Assembly: GCF_018882335.1 (NCBI RefSeq)
Contig: NZ_JACVOS010000003.1
Span: 124,001-188,000 of the forward strand
Reading direction: 5' to 3'
From: Polynucleobacter sp. AM-25C3
GTDB lineage: Bacteria > Pseudomonadota > Gammaproteobacteria > Burkholderiales > Burkholderiaceae
Length of the DNA: 64,000 nucleotides
Shown: positions 29,423-40,382 of the stretch, piece by piece
Position numbering within the stretch: position 1 is the stretch's first letter
Layout of the letters: every line of letters begins with the position of its first letter
Translations under genes and position numbers: made by a program
The notes under the pieces: model-generated
The model's input: only the letters and a program-made list of their open reading frames with translations
Told to the model about the DNA's origin: nothing
Database searches by the model: none

Positions 29423-32400
29423 ATGACTACACAAATGAATACAGATCTTCGTCCAATCGCTCAAGGTCTCTACGATCCACGAAACGAGCATGATGCTTGC
29501 GGTGTAGGATTCGTCGCACACATCAAGGGTAAGAAGTCGCATGAGATCGTTGCTCAGGGATTGAAAATTCTGGAGAACTTAGATCACCGGGGAGCAGTTG
29601 GTGCCGATCCATTAATGGGTGATGGTGCCGGAATCTTGATTCAAGTTCCCGATACTCTGTATCGCGAAGAGATGGCTAAACAAGGCATTGAGTTGCCACC
29701 GCAGGGTGAGTATGGCGTTGGTATGATTTTCTTGCCTAAAGAACATGCTTCCCGCCTGGCTTGCGAGCAAGAGTTAGAGCGCACCGTGCGTTTGGAAGGT
29801 CAAGTTGTTTTGGGTTGGAGAGATGTGCCTATCGATGTGAAATTGCCGATGTCTCCAACAGTACAAATGACCGAGCCATTTATTCGTCAGATCTTTATTG
29901 GTCGTGGGCGCGAGATCATGACAACTGATGCGTTAGAGCGCAAGTTGTATGTCATTCGCAAAACAGCAAGTCATGCCATTCAAGATTTACATTTAAAGCA
30001 CGGCAAAGAATATTTTGTTGCGTCGATGTCTGCACGCACTATTGTTTATAAGGGTTTGCTGTTGGCAAATCAGGTGGGTGCGTACTACAAAGATTTACAA
30101 GATCCACGCACTGTATCCGCATTGGCTTTAGTGCATCAACGTTTCTCAACCAATACTTTCCCGGCTTGGGAGTTGGCTCACCCGTATCGCATGATTGCGC
30201 ATAACGGCGAGATCAATACAGTTAAAGGCAACGTCAACTGGGTTAATGCACGCGAAGGTGCTATTAGCTCCCCAGTGCTTGGAGATGACCTCAAAAAATT
30301 GTGGCCACTCATTTATCCAGGTCAGTCAGACACCGCTTGTTTTGATAACTGCTTAGAGTTATTGGTCATGGCGGGCTACCCGCTGGCACAAGCCATGATG
30401 ATGATGATCCCAGAAGCTTGGGAACAGCATACCTTGATGGACGACAACCGTCGGGCCTTCTATGAGTATCACGCTGCGATGATGGAGCCATGGGATGGTC
30501 CAGCAGCAATGGCGTTTACAGATGGCCGTCAAATTGGCGCAACTTTAGACCGTAATGGTTTGCGTCCAGCGCGTTATTACGTGACTGATGATGATTTAGT
30601 CATCATGGGTTCTGAGGCTGGTGTGTTGCCAATTCCTGAAAGCAAGATTGTTCAAAAATGGCGCTTGCAACCAGGCAAGATGTTCATGATTGATATGGAG
30701 CAGGGCCGCATTATTGATGACATCGAATTAAAAGATGCCGTCTCAAAAGCCAAGCCATATAAGAGTTGGATTGACGCTGTTCGCGTTAAGCTGGATGAAG
30801 TCGATGCCAGCAAAGTTGATTTGGTTGATGAAAAAACCACTATTCGTCCAGCGGCAAAACTATTAGACCGTCAGCAAGCCTTTGGATATACCCAAGAGGA
30901 CATCAAGTACCTCATGGCGCCGATGGCAATGAACGGTGAAGAGGCTATTGGATCCATGGGTAACGATAGCCCATTGGCAGTGCTCTCGAATAAGAACAAG
31001 CCACTGTATAACTATTTCAAGCAATTATTTGCGCAGGTAACCAATCCTCCGATTGATTCTATCCGTGAAAACATGGTGATGTCTTTGGTGTCTTTCATAG
31101 GACCTAAGCCGAATTTGTTGGATACAAACAATATCAACCCGCCAATGCGCTTGGAAGTAAGTCAGCCGATTTTAGATTTTGACGACATGGCCAAAATTCG
31201 TCATATCGGTCACTACACCAACGGCAAGTTCCGCTCATACGAATTAGATATTTGCTACCCAGCATCATGGGGCAAAGCTGGCATTGAGGCGCGCTTAGCA
31301 TCTCTATGTGCTGAAGCGGCTGATGCTGTTCGATCTGGCTACAACATCTTGATCGTGAGTGATCGTCAGGTGGATGAAGAGCATGTGGCTATTCCTGCAT
31401 TGTTAGCTACTTCGGCTATTCATCAGCACTTAGTTGAAAAAGGTTTACGTACAAGCGTTGGCCTCGTTGTTGAAACGGGTAGCGCACGTGAGACACACCA
31501 CTTCGCGCTATTGGCTGGCTATGGTGCAGAAGCAGTTCACCCATACCTGGCAATGGAAACTTTGGCTGAAATGGCTAAAGGCTTATCTGGAGATTTATCT
31601 GCTGAAAAAGCAGTGAAGAATTTTGTCAAAGCCGTTGGTAAAGGCTTGCAAAAAGTGATGTCCAAAATGGGCATCTCTACTTACATGTCTTATACCGGCT
31701 CACAGATTTTTGAAGCCATTGGTTTAAATAAAGAGGTTATTGATCATTACTTCAAAGGCACTCCATCAAACGTTGGTGGTATCGGTGTATTTGAGGTGGC
31801 CGAAGAAGCCTTGCGTATGCATCAGTCTGCCTTTGGCAATGACCCAGTCTTAACCAATATGCTCGAAGCGGGCGGTGAGTACGCATTTCGTATTCGTGGT
31901 GAAAACCATATGTGGACTCCAGACACGATTGCGAAGTTGCAGCACTCCACACGTATTGGTGCTGAGAAGGGCTATCAGACCTATAAAGAGTACGCCAACA
32001 TCATCAACGACCAAACTAAGCGTCAGATGACATTGCGCGGTTTGTTTGAATTTAAGATTGATCCAGCTAAAGCGATTCCATTGGATGAAGTGGAGTCTGC
32101 AAAAGAAATCGTCAAACGTTTTGCTACGGGTGCGATGTCTTTAGGTTCTATTTCTACTGAAGCTCACGCTACGTTGGCGATCGCCATGAACCGGATTGGC
32201 GGTAAGTCCAATACTGGTGAGGGTGGTGAAGATCCTAATCGTTATGTGAATGAACTCAAAGGCATTCCTATCAAAAAAGGTGAAACCTTAGCGAGTATTT
32301 TGGGTAGCGATGTGGTTGAAGCAAACATTCCTTTGCTCGATGGCGATTCATTGCGCTCGAAAATTAAGCAAGTTGCTTCAGGACGTTTTGGTGTCACTAC

Positions 32401-34168
32401 TGAGTATTTGCGCTCTGCTGATCAGATTCAGATCAAGATGGCTCAAGGTGCTAAGCCTGGTGAGGGCGGTCAATTGCCTGGCGGCAAAGTTTCTGATTAC
32501 ATTGGTAAGTTGCGCTTCTCCGTGCCAGGCGTTGGTTTGATTTCGCCTCCTCCGCACCACGATATTTACTCGATTGAAGATATTGCACAGTTGATTCACG
32601 ATCTGAAGAATGTGAACCCAGCTGCTGATGTATCTGTGAAGTTGGTGTCTGAAGTGGGTGTTGGCACGATTGCTGCTGGTGTTGCCAAAGCAAAAGCGGA
32701 TCACGTCGTTATCGCCGGACATGATGGCGGTACAGGTGCATCACCACTGTCTTCTATTAAGCATGCTGGCTCCCCATGGGAATTGGGATTGGCTGAAACT
32801 CAACAAACATTAGTACTCAATGGTTTGCGTAGTCGTATCCGTGTTCAAGCTGACGGCCAAATGAAAACCGGTCGTGACGTCGTGATTGGCGCCTTGTTGG
32901 GTGCGGATGAGTTCGGTTTTGCCACTGCGCCATTGGTCGTTGAAGGTTGCATCATGATGCGTAAGTGTCATTTGAATACCTGTCCAGTTGGCGTTGCCAC
33001 TCAAGATCCAGCATTGCGTAAAAAGTTCTCTGGTAAACCTGAGCATGTTGTGAACTTCTTCTTCTTTATTGCTGAAGAAGTGCGCGAGATCATGGCGCAA
33101 CTCGGTATTCGTAAGTTTGATGATTTGATTGGTCGTGTTGACCTCTTAGATACCCGTAAAGGGATTGAGAACTGGAAAGTGCATGGCTTAGATTTCAGCA
33201 AGATTTTTGCTGAGCCTAATGTAGCTAAAGACGCTCCTCGCTATCAGATCCTCACTCAAGAGCACGGCTTAGGTAGTGCTTTGGATAATATTCTGATTGA
33301 GAAGAGTGAACCTGCGCTGCAACGTGGCGAGAAGGTTTCTTTCATTGTTCCAGTGAAGAACGTGAATCGTACTGTTGGCGCAATGCTCTCCGGAGAAATT
33401 GCTCAGCGTTATGGCCACGCTGGCTTGCCTGATGACACTATTCATATTCAATTGAACGGCACTGCTGGTCAAAGTTTTGCCGCTTTCTTGGCACGCGGTG
33501 TCACTTTGGATTTAGTTGGCGACGGTAATGACTATGTTGGTAAGGGTCTCTCAGGCGGCCGAGTCATCGTGCGCGCTCCCCATGGGTTCCGTGGTGACAC
33601 AGCAAAGAACATCATTGTCGGCAACACTGTTCTTTACGGCGCAATCGGTGGCGAGGCATTCTTCAATGGCGTTGCTGGTGAGCGTTTTGCAGTTCGTAAT
33701 TCTGGTGCAACAACAGTGGTTGAGGGTACCGGCGATCACGGATGCGAGTACATGACTGGCGGTACTGTAGTTGTACTGGGCGCAACTGGTCGCAATTTTG
33801 CTGCAGGTATGAGTGGTGGTATTGCTTATGTCTATGACGAAGATGGACTCTTTGATAAGCGTTGCAATACCAGCATGGCGACTTTGGAAAAAGTATTGCC
33901 TTCTGCTGAGCAGATTGCCAAGATGCCTCAGTCTCAATGGCATGCCCCTGTTGATGTGAAGGATGGTGGCGAGCGCATGACTGATGAGCAAATTCTAAAG
34001 GGTTTGATCGAGCGTCATTTCCGCCATACCGGTTCAGAGCGTGCAAAAGCACTCTTGGCCGATTGGGAAAATGCCCGTGGTCGTTTTGTGAAAGTGCTTC
34101 CTACTGAGTACAAGCGTGCTTTGGGTGAGTTGTGGGAAAAAGCACAAAACAAAACTGTGACTGCATAA
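29423..34168 (+). CDS. gltB: Glutamate synthase (NADPH) large subunit
   Basis: Transfers the glutamine amide to 2-oxoglutarate. The 1581 residues hold an N-terminal class II amidotransferase domain whose catalytic cysteine is C26 (HDACGVGF) after a 25-residue propeptide, a central domain, an FMN synthase barrel, and a C-terminal GXGXG domain. The 3Fe-4S ligands are C1176, C1182 and C1187 ([12 protein letters not shown]). Length is about 70 residues above the E. coli mature protein. gltD follows after 58 bp. A candidate promoter is upstream. Confidence 0.98.
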   Translation: MTTQMNTDLRPIAQGLYDPRNEHDACGVGFVAHIKGKKSHEIVAQGLKILENLDHRGAVGADPLMGDGAGILIQVPDTLYREEMAKQGIELPPQGEYGVGMIFLPKEHASRLACEQELERTVRLEGQVVLGWRDVPIDVKLPMSPTVQMTEPFIRQIFIGRGREIMTTDALERKLYVIRKTASHAIQDLHLKHGKEYFVASMSARTIVYKGLLLANQVGAYYKDLQDPRTVSALALVHQRFSTNTFPAWELAHPYRMIAHNGEINTVKGNVNWVNAREGAISSPVLGDDLKKLWPLIYPGQSDTACFDNCLELLVMAGYPLAQAMMMMIPEAWEQHTLMDDNRRAFYEYHAAMMEPWDGPAAMAFTDGRQIGATLDRNGLRPARYYVTDDDLVIMGSEAGVLPIPESKIVQKWRLQPGKMFMIDMEQGRIIDDIELKDAVSKAKPYKSWIDAVRVKLDEVDASKVDLVDEKTTIRPAAKLLDRQQAFGYTQEDIKYLMAPMAMNGEEAIGSMGNDSPLAVLSNKNKPLYNYFKQLFAQVTNPPIDSIRENMVMSLVSFIGPKPNLLDTNNINPPMRLEVSQPILDFDDMAKIRHIGHYTNGKFRSYELDICYPASWGKAGIEARLASLCAEAADAVRSGYNILIVSDRQVDEEHVAIPALLATSAIHQHLVEKGLRTSVGLVVETGSARETHHFALLAGYGAEAVHPYLAMETLAEMAKGLSGDLSAEKAVKNFVKAVGKGLQKVMSKMGISTYMSYTGSQIFEAIGLNKEVIDHYFKGTPSNVGGIGVFEVAEEALRMHQSAFGNDPVLTNMLEAGGEYAFRIRGENHMWTPDTIAKLQHSTRIGAEKGYQTYKEYANIINDQTKRQMTLRGLFEFKIDPAKAIPLDEVESAKEIVKRFATGAMSLGSISTEAHATLAIAMNRIGGKSNTGEGGEDPNRYVNELKGIPIKKGETLASILGSDVVEANIPLLDGDSLRSKIKQVASGRFGVTTEYLRSADQIQIKMAQGAKPGEGGQLPGGKVSDYIGKLRFSVPGVGLISPPPHHDIYSIEDIAQLIHDLKNVNPAADVSVKLVSEVGVGTIAAGVAKAKADHVVIAGHDGGTGASPLSSIKHAGSPWELGLAETQQTLVLNGLRSRIRVQADGQMKTGRDVVIGALLGADEFGFATAPLVVEGCIMMRKCHLNTCPVGVATQDPALRKKFSGKPEHVVNFFFFIAEEVREIMAQLGIRKFDDLIGRVDLLDTRKGIENWKVHGLDFSKIFAEPNVAKDAPRYQILTQEHGLGSALDNILIEKSEPALQRGEKVSFIVPVKNVNRTVGAMLSGEIAQRYGHAGLPDDTIHIQLNGTAGQSFAAFLARGVTLDLVGDGNDYVGKGLSGGRVIVRAPHGFRGDTAKNIIVGNTVLYGAIGGEAFFNGVAGERFAVRNSGATTVVEGTGDHGCEYMTGGTVVVLGATGRNFAAGMSGGIAYVYDEDGLFDKRCNTSMATLEKVLPSAEQIAKMPQSQWHAPVDVKDGGERMTDEQILKGLIERHFRHTGSERAKALLADWENARGRFVKVLPTEYKRALGELWEKAQNKTVTA

Positions 34169-34226
34169 GTTGCTAATAAGCTGCTTAATTAATAAAGACA
34201 TCAAGAAAAGATACTAAGGATTCGAT

Positions 34227-35690
34227 ATGGGTAAGGTCACTGGATTTATGGGGTTTGAGCGCGTAGATGAAACCTACGAAGCTCCCGTTAAACGCCTACA
34301 TCACTACAAAGAGTTCGTTGCCGCATTAACGGATGACGAAGCCAAAGTGCAGGGTGCACGTTGTATGGACTGTGGCATTCCGTTTTGCAATAACGGTTGC
34401 CCTGTGAACAACATCATTCCGGACTTCAATGACTTGGTGTTTCATAACGATTGGAAGAATGCATTAGATGTTTTGCAATCAACCAATAACTTCCCTGAAT
34501 TCACTGGCCGTATTTGCCCGGCTCCTTGTGAGGCTGCTTGCACATTGGGAATCAATAGCGATGCGGTTGGAATCAAGTCTATCGAGCACGCCATTATTGA
34601 TAAGGGCTGGGAAAGTGGCTGGGTTAAGCCACAACCATCGAAAACTAAGACGGGCAAAAAAGTAGCTGTCGTTGGCGGCGGCCCTGCGGGCATGGCGACT
34701 GCGCAGCAATTGGCGCGCGTGGGTCATGACGTTACTGTCTTTGAAAAGAATGATCGTATCGGTGGATTACTTCGCTACGGTATTCCTGATTTCAAAATGG
34801 AAAAGTGGTTAATTGATCGCCGTGTTGAGCAGATGCAAGCCGAAGGCGTGAAATTTGAGACGGGTGTATTTGTTGGTAAAGAAGCTATTGGTGCTGAAGT
34901 AAAAAATTACTCAACCAAGACGGTTTCCCCTGATCAGCTGATGAAGGATTTTGATGCGGTTGTTATTAGTGGCGGATCTGAGCAGCCACGTGACTTGCCA
35001 GTTCCTGGCCGTGAGTTGAAGGGTGTTCACTATGCTTTGGAATTTTTGATTCCTCAGAACAAAGAAAATGCCGGCGATTTCAAAAATGAAATTTCTGCAG
35101 CGGGCAAGAATGTGGTGGTGATCGGTGGTGGTGATACTGGATCCGATTGCGTCGGAACCTCTAACCGTCATGGCGCTACCAAGATTACCCAGTTTGAATT
35201 GATGCCCCAGCCACCAGAAGTCGAGAATAAGCCTCTGGTATGGCCATATTGGCCAACGAAGTTACGTACCTCTTCATCTCATGAAGAGGGTTGCGATCGT
35301 GATTGGTCTGTTGCCACTAAGCGTTTTGAAGGCAAAGACGGCAAACTCGAGAAATTGATCTGTGTCCGTTTGGAGTGGAAAGACGGCAAGATGACAGAAA
35401 TGCCAAACTCTGAATTTGAGATCAAGGCAGATTTAGTGTTCTTGGCAATGGGCTTTGTGTCCCCGGCAGCCCAAGTGCTCAATGCCTTTGGTGTCGAAAA
35501 AGATGCTCGCGGTAATGCAAAAGCCACTGTTGACGGCCAAAATGCGTATCAAACCAATGTTCCTAAGGTATTTGCTGCTGGCGATATGCGTCGCGGACAA
35601 TCTTTGGTAGTGTGGGCGATTCGTGAAGGCCGTCAGGCAGCCCAGGCAGTAGATGAGTATTTGATGGGGTCTTCTGTTCTGCCGCGATAA
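34227..35690 (+). CDS. gltD: Glutamate synthase (NADPH) small subunit
   Basis: FAD- and iron-sulfur-containing subunit that feeds NADPH electrons to GltB. The 487 residues have N-terminal 4Fe-4S cysteines ([14 protein letters not shown] from C46 and [11 protein letters not shown]), an FAD-binding GGGPAGM at about 150-156 and an NADPH-binding GGGDTGSD in the second half. The ribosome binding site AAGGA precedes the ATG. mlaF begins 10 bp after the stop, so the gltBD transcript may run into the mla genes. Confidence 0.98.
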   Translation: MGKVTGFMGFERVDETYEAPVKRLHHYKEFVAALTDDEAKVQGARCMDCGIPFCNNGCPVNNIIPDFNDLVFHNDWKNALDVLQSTNNFPEFTGRICPAPCEAACTLGINSDAVGIKSIEHAIIDKGWESGWVKPQPSKTKTGKKVAVVGGGPAGMATAQQLARVGHDVTVFEKNDRIGGLLRYGIPDFKMEKWLIDRRVEQMQAEGVKFETGVFVGKEAIGAEVKNYSTKTVSPDQLMKDFDAVVISGGSEQPRDLPVPGRELKGVHYALEFLIPQNKENAGDFKNEISAAGKNVVVIGGGDTGSDCVGTSNRHGATKITQFELMPQPPEVENKPLVWPYWPTKLRTSSSHEEGCDRDWSVATKRFEGKDGKLEKLICVRLEWKDGKMTEMPNSEFEIKADLVFLAMGFVSPAAQVLNAFGVEKDARGNAKATVDGQNAYQTNVPKVFAAGDMRRGQSLVVWAIREGRQAAQAVDEYLMGSSVLPR

Positions 35691-35700
35691 TATCGAGGAT

Positions 35701-36567
35701 ATGAACACTAGCCACCCAGACTCAGTGGAAGCAAAGCAAAAAACCGCTAGCGGTGGCCATGGCGAAGTTGTTGTTGCAGTGAAGGACATCAATTTTTCCT
35801 ACGCCCCGGGCGAGCGGCAAATTCTATCGGGACTCAATATGGAGTTTCGCCGTGGTCAAGTCGTCGCAGTAATGGGCGGCTCTGGTTGCGGCAAGACCAC
35901 TATTCTGAGACTGATTGGCGGCCAGTTCACTGCGCAGTCAGGCCAAGTTTTATTTGAAGGCCGTGATATCGGCAAAATGAATGGCACTGAATTAATGGCT
36001 GCCCGTCGCCGCATGGGCATGCTCTTTCAGTTTGGAGCACTCTTTACTGATCTTAGTGTTTTTGAAAACGTTGCCTTTCCTTTGCGTGAGCATACCGATT
36101 TGAGTGAAGAGTTATTACGCTCTTTGGTGCTCATGAAACTCAATGCCGTTGGCTTGCGTGGTGCACGCGATTTAATGCCTTCACAAATTTCTGGTGGCAT
36201 GGCGCGTCGTGTTGCCTTGGCAAGAGCAATTGCTCTTGATCCACCTTTAATTATGTATGACGAGCCATTTGCTGGTTTAGATCCAATTTCTTTAGGAATT
36301 ACCGCACGTTTGATTCGGGATTTGAATCAGGCTTTGGGTGCAACTAGTCTATTGGTCACTCATGATGTTGAGGAAACTTTTGAGATTGCAGATTACGTTT
36401 ATTTCATTGCTAATGGTCGCATTGGCGCTGAAGGCACACCAGAAGAGTTGAGCTGCTCACCAGATCCTTTTGTGCGACAGTTCTTGGATGCATCGCCTGA
36501 TGGACCGGTGCCGTTTCACTACCCAGGCCAAAGTCTTGCAGAAGATTTTGGGGTGAGCCTGAAATGA
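35701..36567 (+). CDS. mlaF: Phospholipid transport ATP-binding protein MlaF
   Basis: ATPase of the MlaFEDB inner-membrane complex that moves phospholipids between the membranes to keep the outer membrane asymmetric. The 288 residues have Walker A GGSGCGKTT, signature SGGMARR and Walker B MYDEPFAGLD. It starts 10 bp after gltD, with GAGGAT upstream, and its stop overlaps mlaE by four bases. A 20-residue polar N-terminal extension precedes the ABC core. Confidence 0.96.
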   Translation: MNTSHPDSVEAKQKTASGGHGEVVVAVKDINFSYAPGERQILSGLNMEFRRGQVVAVMGGSGCGKTTILRLIGGQFTAQSGQVLFEGRDIGKMNGTELMAARRRMGMLFQFGALFTDLSVFENVAFPLREHTDLSEELLRSLVLMKLNAVGLRGARDLMPSQISGGMARRVALARAIALDPPLIMYDEPFAGLDPISLGITARLIRDLNQALGATSLLVTHDVEETFEIADYVYFIANGRIGAEGTPEELSCSPDPFVRQFLDASPDGPVPFHYPGQSLAEDFGVSLK

Positions 36568-37361
36568 CAGTTCTAAATAAGGCTTTAGATCTCTTTGGCG
36601 ATCTGGGATTTTTCGTTCGTCGCAACTTAACGAGTCTTGGGCTTGCTGCGCGGATGTTTGCTGCAGTCATTTGGCGTTCAGGTTTCTTATTAAAAAGACC
36701 CCGCTTAGTTTCCGATCAAATTTTGTTTGTGGGCAACCACTCGTTTGTAATTATTGCGATATCCGGTTTATTTGTTGGCTTCGTCTTGGGTTTGCAGGGT
36801 TATTACACCCTCAACCGTTATGGATCAGAGCAGGCGCTGGGTTTATTGGTTGCCTTGTCGCTGACACGTGAGCTGGGCCCGGTCATTACGGCTTTGTTAT
36901 TTGCTGGTCGCGCTGGCACTTCACTGACGGCGGAAATTGGTTTGATGAAGGCTGGCGAGCAATTGAGTGCCATGGAGATGATGGCGGTAGATCCATTGAG
37001 TCGCGTGATTGCACCACGTCTCTGGGCGGGCATTATTGCGATGCCGATTTTGGCGACAATCTTTACTGCTGTAGGTGTCATGGGTGGTTACTTTGTTGGC
37101 GTACCCTTAATTGGTGTGGACTCTGGCGCCTTTTGGTCACAGATGCAGGGCGGGGTAGACCTCTTTTCGGATATCGGCAATGGCCTGATTAAAAGCTTGG
37201 TATTTGGCGTAGCTGTGACTTTTATAGCCCTGTATCAGGGTTATGAGGCAAAGCCAACACCAGAGGGCGTGTCGCAAGCGACTACCCGCACCGTGGTGAT
37301 CTCCTCTTTATCGGTTTTAGCATTGGATTTCTTGCTAACCGCGATGATGTTCTCGAATTAG
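36564..37361 (+). CDS. mlaE: Phospholipid transport permease MlaE
   Basis: Integral membrane permease of the Mla complex. The 265 residues begin with an amphipathic interfacial helix followed by about five membrane segments; LGLQGYYTLNRYGSEQALG and the conserved ELGPVITALLFAGRAGTSLT stretch, then EIGLMKAGEQLSAMEMM, mark the MlaE family. The start overlaps the end of mlaF (ATGA). mlaD follows after 21 bp. Confidence 0.97.
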   Translation: MTVLNKALDLFGDLGFFVRRNLTSLGLAARMFAAVIWRSGFLLKRPRLVSDQILFVGNHSFVIIAISGLFVGFVLGLQGYYTLNRYGSEQALGLLVALSLTRELGPVITALLFAGRAGTSLTAEIGLMKAGEQLSAMEMMAVDPLSRVIAPRLWAGIIAMPILATIFTAVGVMGGYFVGVPLIGVDSGAFWSQMQGGVDLFSDIGNGLIKSLVFGVAVTFIALYQGYEAKPTPEGVSQATTRTVVISSLSVLALDFLLTAMMFSN

Positions 37362-37382
37362 AAAGAATAAACTGGGACTCTT

Positions 37383-37865
37383 ATGAGAAAAAGTGCAATT
37401 GATGTTTGGGTCGGAATTTTTGTAGCCATTGGTTTATTGGCTGCTTTATTCCTCGCATTGAAAGTCGGCAATATGAATGCCGTTTCTTTTGCACCCACTT
37501 ATAAAATTTCCGCGCGTTTTGACAATATCGGCGGCTTGAAGCCACGCGCACCCGTCAAAAGTGCGGGCGTGGTTGTGGGCCGTATTGCGAATATCTCTTT
37601 TGATGACAAGACCTATCAAGCAACGGTCACCATGACAATTGAGGACAGTTATAAGTTTCCTAAAGACTCCTCTGCCAAGATTTTGACTTCGGGTTTGTTG
37701 GGCGAACAATATATTGGTCTTGAGGCAGGTGGTTCAGATGATATGTTGGCAGCCGGAGATAAAATTTCTCAGACTCAGTCCGCAGTGGTTTTAGAAAACC
37801 TCATTAGCCAGTTTTTGTACAACAAGGCTGCTGATAGCGGTCAAGATAAGGGTGCGGCAAAATAA
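37383..37865 (+). CDS. mlaD: Phospholipid-binding MCE protein MlaD
   Basis: Inner-membrane anchored MCE protein that forms a hexameric ring and passes lipid between MlaFE and MlaC. The 160 residues have one span (about 7-27) and an MCE domain (about 38-116) with the family pattern FDNIGGLKPRAPVKSAGVVV and SGLLGEQYIGLEAGG. A short polar tail follows. Its last stop base is the first base of the mlaA ATG. Confidence 0.97.
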   Translation: MRKSAIDVWVGIFVAIGLLAALFLALKVGNMNAVSFAPTYKISARFDNIGGLKPRAPVKSAGVVVGRIANISFDDKTYQATVTMTIEDSYKFPKDSSAKILTSGLLGEQYIGLEAGGSDDMLAAGDKISQTQSAVVLENLISQFLYNKAADSGQDKGAAK

Positions 37866-38611
37866 TGTTGTGGTTAGCAAAGCTTAAACGTCTGCTGCTG
37901 CTGGGTTTGGTGGGTGCCATGGTGGGCTGTGCGTCTATTCCTGCTGGAGTTGAACCTTCCCCGCATGACCCCTGGGAGCCGTTTAACCGCTCCGTTTTTG
38001 AATTCAATGAAGGCTTAGATGCCTACTTGCTCAAGCCGATTGTTGCTGGCTATCGCTTTGTTTTGCCTGAATTTGTAAGAGATGGTATTTACAATTTTTT
38101 TGGTAATTACAGCGATATTTACACTGCACTACAAAACTTATTACAGGGCAACCCTGACCTTGCCTTTAGTGACCTCATGCGGGTCGTCGTGAATACCACT
38201 TTCGGGCTCGGCGGTTTAATTGATATGGCTACCCCCGGAGGTCTTCCTAAGCATAAAGAAGACTGGGGTCAAACTTTTGGAGTTTGGGGTGTTCCTGCAG
38301 GCCCTTATGTGGTTTTGCCATTTTTTGGCCCAAGCAATGTGCGCGATACCTTTGGAACGGTAGCTGATTTAGAGTCCGATTATTTATTTGGCTATGTAAA
38401 GGATATTGGCCTGCGTAATAGTATTACCGGCCTTCGCATCATTAATGGCCGCAATACTTACTATGAAGCAGGTGATTTATTGGATGTGGCAGCTATTGAT
38501 AAGTACAGCTTTATGCGTGATGCCTATATTCAGAGGCGTGAATATCAGATCAATGAGGGGCGTGAGGGCGACCCAGTATTGATGCCGCCGTATCAAAATC
38601 CCTACGAATAA
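37865..38611 (+). CDS. mlaA: Outer-membrane lipoprotein MlaA (VacJ)
   Basis: Outer-membrane ring protein that removes misplaced phospholipids from the outer leaflet and hands them to MlaC. The 248 residues have a lipobox MVGC with lipidated C22, then DPWEPFNRSVFEFNEGLDAY, the family signature, and TFGVWGVPAGPYVVLPFFGP. Here it is inside the mla operon, between mlaD and mlaC, unlike E. coli where mlaA is elsewhere. The start overlaps the mlaD stop by one base. Confidence 0.96.
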   Translation: MLWLAKLKRLLLLGLVGAMVGCASIPAGVEPSPHDPWEPFNRSVFEFNEGLDAYLLKPIVAGYRFVLPEFVRDGIYNFFGNYSDIYTALQNLLQGNPDLAFSDLMRVVVNTTFGLGGLIDMATPGGLPKHKEDWGQTFGVWGVPAGPYVVLPFFGPSNVRDTFGTVADLESDYLFGYVKDIGLRNSITGLRIINGRNTYYEAGDLLDVAAIDKYSFMRDAYIQRREYQINEGREGDPVLMPPYQNPYE

Positions 38612-38684
38612 AGGCTCCCAAGCCTGACTAGATTCCCTTAAAGGGCTAAAATGAGCCTCAATGACCAGCATCGATCGAGGACAC

Positions 38685-39332
38685 ATGAAAAGCCATAAAA
38701 CCATTCAAAAATACAGCGCAGTATTGCTATCAAGTTTGTTTTTGGCTGTTGGCGCTGTTTCCGCCCAGGCGGTTGATCAGTCCACGCCAGATGGCCTGAT
38801 CAAAGCAGTTGTTTCGGATGTAATGGCATCTGTAAAGTCTGATCCTGAGATTCAAAAAGGAAATATTCCGCGTATTGTGGATTTGGTAGAAAAGAAAATT
38901 GTTCCCTATACCGATATGCGTCGCACTACTGAAATGGCGATGGGACCTAATTGGAAGAAGGCTACTCCTGAGCAGCAAGCGCAATTAGTAAGTGAGTTTA
39001 AGAATTTGCTTATCCGCACCTACTCCGGTGCATTAAGCCAGCTCCGCGATCAAACGATTCAATTCAAGCCGTTGCGCGCAGCGCCAGACGATAAAGAGGT
39101 GGTTGTTAAAACGGTAGTGATTGGGCGCGGCGATCCAGTGCCCCTTGACTATCGGCTCGAGAAAACGGCCAACGGTTGGAGAGTCTACGACATGAACATT
39201 ATGGGTGTATGGCTAGTTGAGGCCTATAGAAATCAATTTGCCAATCAAATTAGTCAGAACGGCGTTGAGGGCCTGGTGAAGTTTTTGCAAGATCGCAATA
39301 AGCAACTCGCCGCCGCAAAGCCTGCGAATTAA
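38685..39332 (+). CDS. mlaC: Periplasmic phospholipid carrier MlaC
   Basis: Soluble periplasmic lipid shuttle between MlaA and MlaD. Start chosen at ATG 38685 with GAGG (38677-38680) upstream; an in-frame ATG at 38661 is 24 nt earlier. The 215 residues have a signal peptide ending near ...GAVSAQA (residue 29). MRRTTEMAMGPNWKKATPEQ and the DQTIQFKPLRAAPDD region are typical. Two small hairpins (38612-38625 and 38635-38645) lie between mlaA and mlaC. Confidence 0.95.
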   Translation: MKSHKTIQKYSAVLLSSLFLAVGAVSAQAVDQSTPDGLIKAVVSDVMASVKSDPEIQKGNIPRIVDLVEKKIVPYTDMRRTTEMAMGPNWKKATPEQQAQLVSEFKNLLIRTYSGALSQLRDQTIQFKPLRAAPDDKEVVVKTVVIGRGDPVPLDYRLEKTANGWRVYDMNIMGVWLVEAYRNQFANQISQNGVEGLVKFLQDRNKQLAAAKPAN

Positions 39333-39367
39333 AGATCACATTCAGATCAAGCAAAGATAAATAGAAG

Positions 39368-39628
39368 ATGCCATTTTTATTGCCCGTTTCAGTGACGCAA
39401 GACAATGTTTTGCAATTGGAAAAAGATGGCTTATTAAATTTGGCTGCATTAAGAACAGTCGATTGCATCAGCCTCAAAGATTTTGACTCTACCGTATTAA
39501 CGGTGCTGCTAGCATGGCAGAAAAAATTACAGGCCGACGGTCAGCAGATCGAAGTTCTAAACGCGCCTGAAAAGTTAAAGGTGTTGGCTGGCGTGTATGG
39601 CGTTGCTGAGTTGCTAGGTTTGTCATAG
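39368..39628 (+). CDS. mlaB: STAS-domain protein MlaB
   Basis: Cytoplasmic STAS protein that binds MlaF and supports the ATPase complex. The 86 residues have the STAS pattern, with DFDSTVLTVLLAWQKKLQA at about 43-61 where the conserved Ser-Thr pair sits on the helix facing MlaF. The identification leans on position at the end of the mla genes. The next ABC transporter gene starts 1 bp after its stop. Confidence 0.88.
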   Translation: MPFLLPVSVTQDNVLQLEKDGLLNLAALRTVDCISLKDFDSTVLTVLLAWQKKLQADGQQIEVLNAPEKLKVLAGVYGVAELLGLS

Positions 39629-39629
39629 C

Positions 39630-40382
39630 ATGCACGCCGCGATATCGATTAAAAACATTTCAAAAAATTATGGAGCGCTTAAAGCGTTAGATGATGTCTC
39701 TTTATCAATCGAGCAAGGCGAGTTCTTTGGCCTGCTTGGCCCCAATGGCGCTGGCAAGACAACTCTGATCTCGATTCTGGCTGGCTTAGTGACTGCCGAT
39801 CAAGGACATGCTGCGATTATGGGTGCCGATGTACAAAGTCAATTTCGTGAGGCGCGCCGGATGCTGGGAGTCGTGCCGCAGGAGTTGGTATTTGATCCCT
39901 TCTTTACTGTTCGCGAAACGCTGCAATTTCAGTCAGGGTATTTTGGTATTCGTCATAACGATGCTTGGATTGATGAGATCATGGCCAATCTGGACCTAAG
40001 CAGTAAAGCGGATAGCAACATGCGCTCCTTATCTGGCGGCATGAAGCGTCGAGTCTTGGTGGCGCAGGCCTTGGTGCATAGACCGCCAGTCATTATTTTG
40101 GATGAGCCTACCGCAGGTGTCGATGTAGAGTTACGTCAATCGCTTTGGCAATTTATTAGTCGTCTTAATCAAGATGGGCACACGATTGTTTTAACAACCC
40201 ATTACTTGGAAGAGGCAGAGGCACTCTGTCAGCGCATTGCCATGCTCAAGCAAGGAAAGATTGTTGCTCTTGATACCACCGTGAATCTATTAAGCCAGCA
40301 TGGCTCAGTTAAAAAAGACGGCGAAGGAAAGACTGATCTTGAAGAAGTGTTTGTCAACATCATGTCGGGGAATGCCTTATGA
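39630..40382 (+). CDS. ABC-2 type exporter, ATP-binding protein (YadG-like)
   Basis: ATPase of a drug/lipid/polysaccharide-type exporter. The 250 residues have Walker A GPNGAGKTT, signature LSGGMKRR, Walker B IILDEPTAGVD, and switch histidine in LTTHYLEEAE. The C-terminal DLEEVFVNIM is typical of DrrA/YadG-type ATPases. It starts 1 bp after mlaB and overlaps its permease by four bases. In E. coli mlaB is followed directly by ibaG, so the pair is an insertion relative to that order. Substrate unknown. Confidence 0.93.
   Translation: MHAAISIKNISKNYGALKALDDVSLSIEQGEFFGLLGPNGAGKTTLISILAGLVTADQGHAAIMGADVQSQFREARRMLGVVPQELVFDPFFTVRETLQFQSGYFGIRHNDAWIDEIMANLDLSSKADSNMRSLSGGMKRRVLVAQALVHRPPVIILDEPTAGVDVELRQSLWQFISRLNQDGHTIVLTTHYLEEAEALCQRIAMLKQGKIVALDTTVNLLSQHGSVKKDGEGKTDLEEVFVNIMSGNAL

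Noticed and set aside
33551-34052. Two long antisense frames (146 and 129 residues) in the 3' part of gltB
   Set aside because: Both lie over the conserved GXGXG domain of gltB, with His/Cys-rich composition typical of shadow frames.
34169-34226. Possible riboswitch between gltB and gltD
   Set aside because: The 58-bp gap is too short and has no recognisable aptamer.
38612-38645. Small palindromes between mlaA and mlaC as a terminator
   Set aside because: Stems are only 4-5 bp with no T-run, and mlaC must be read through from upstream.
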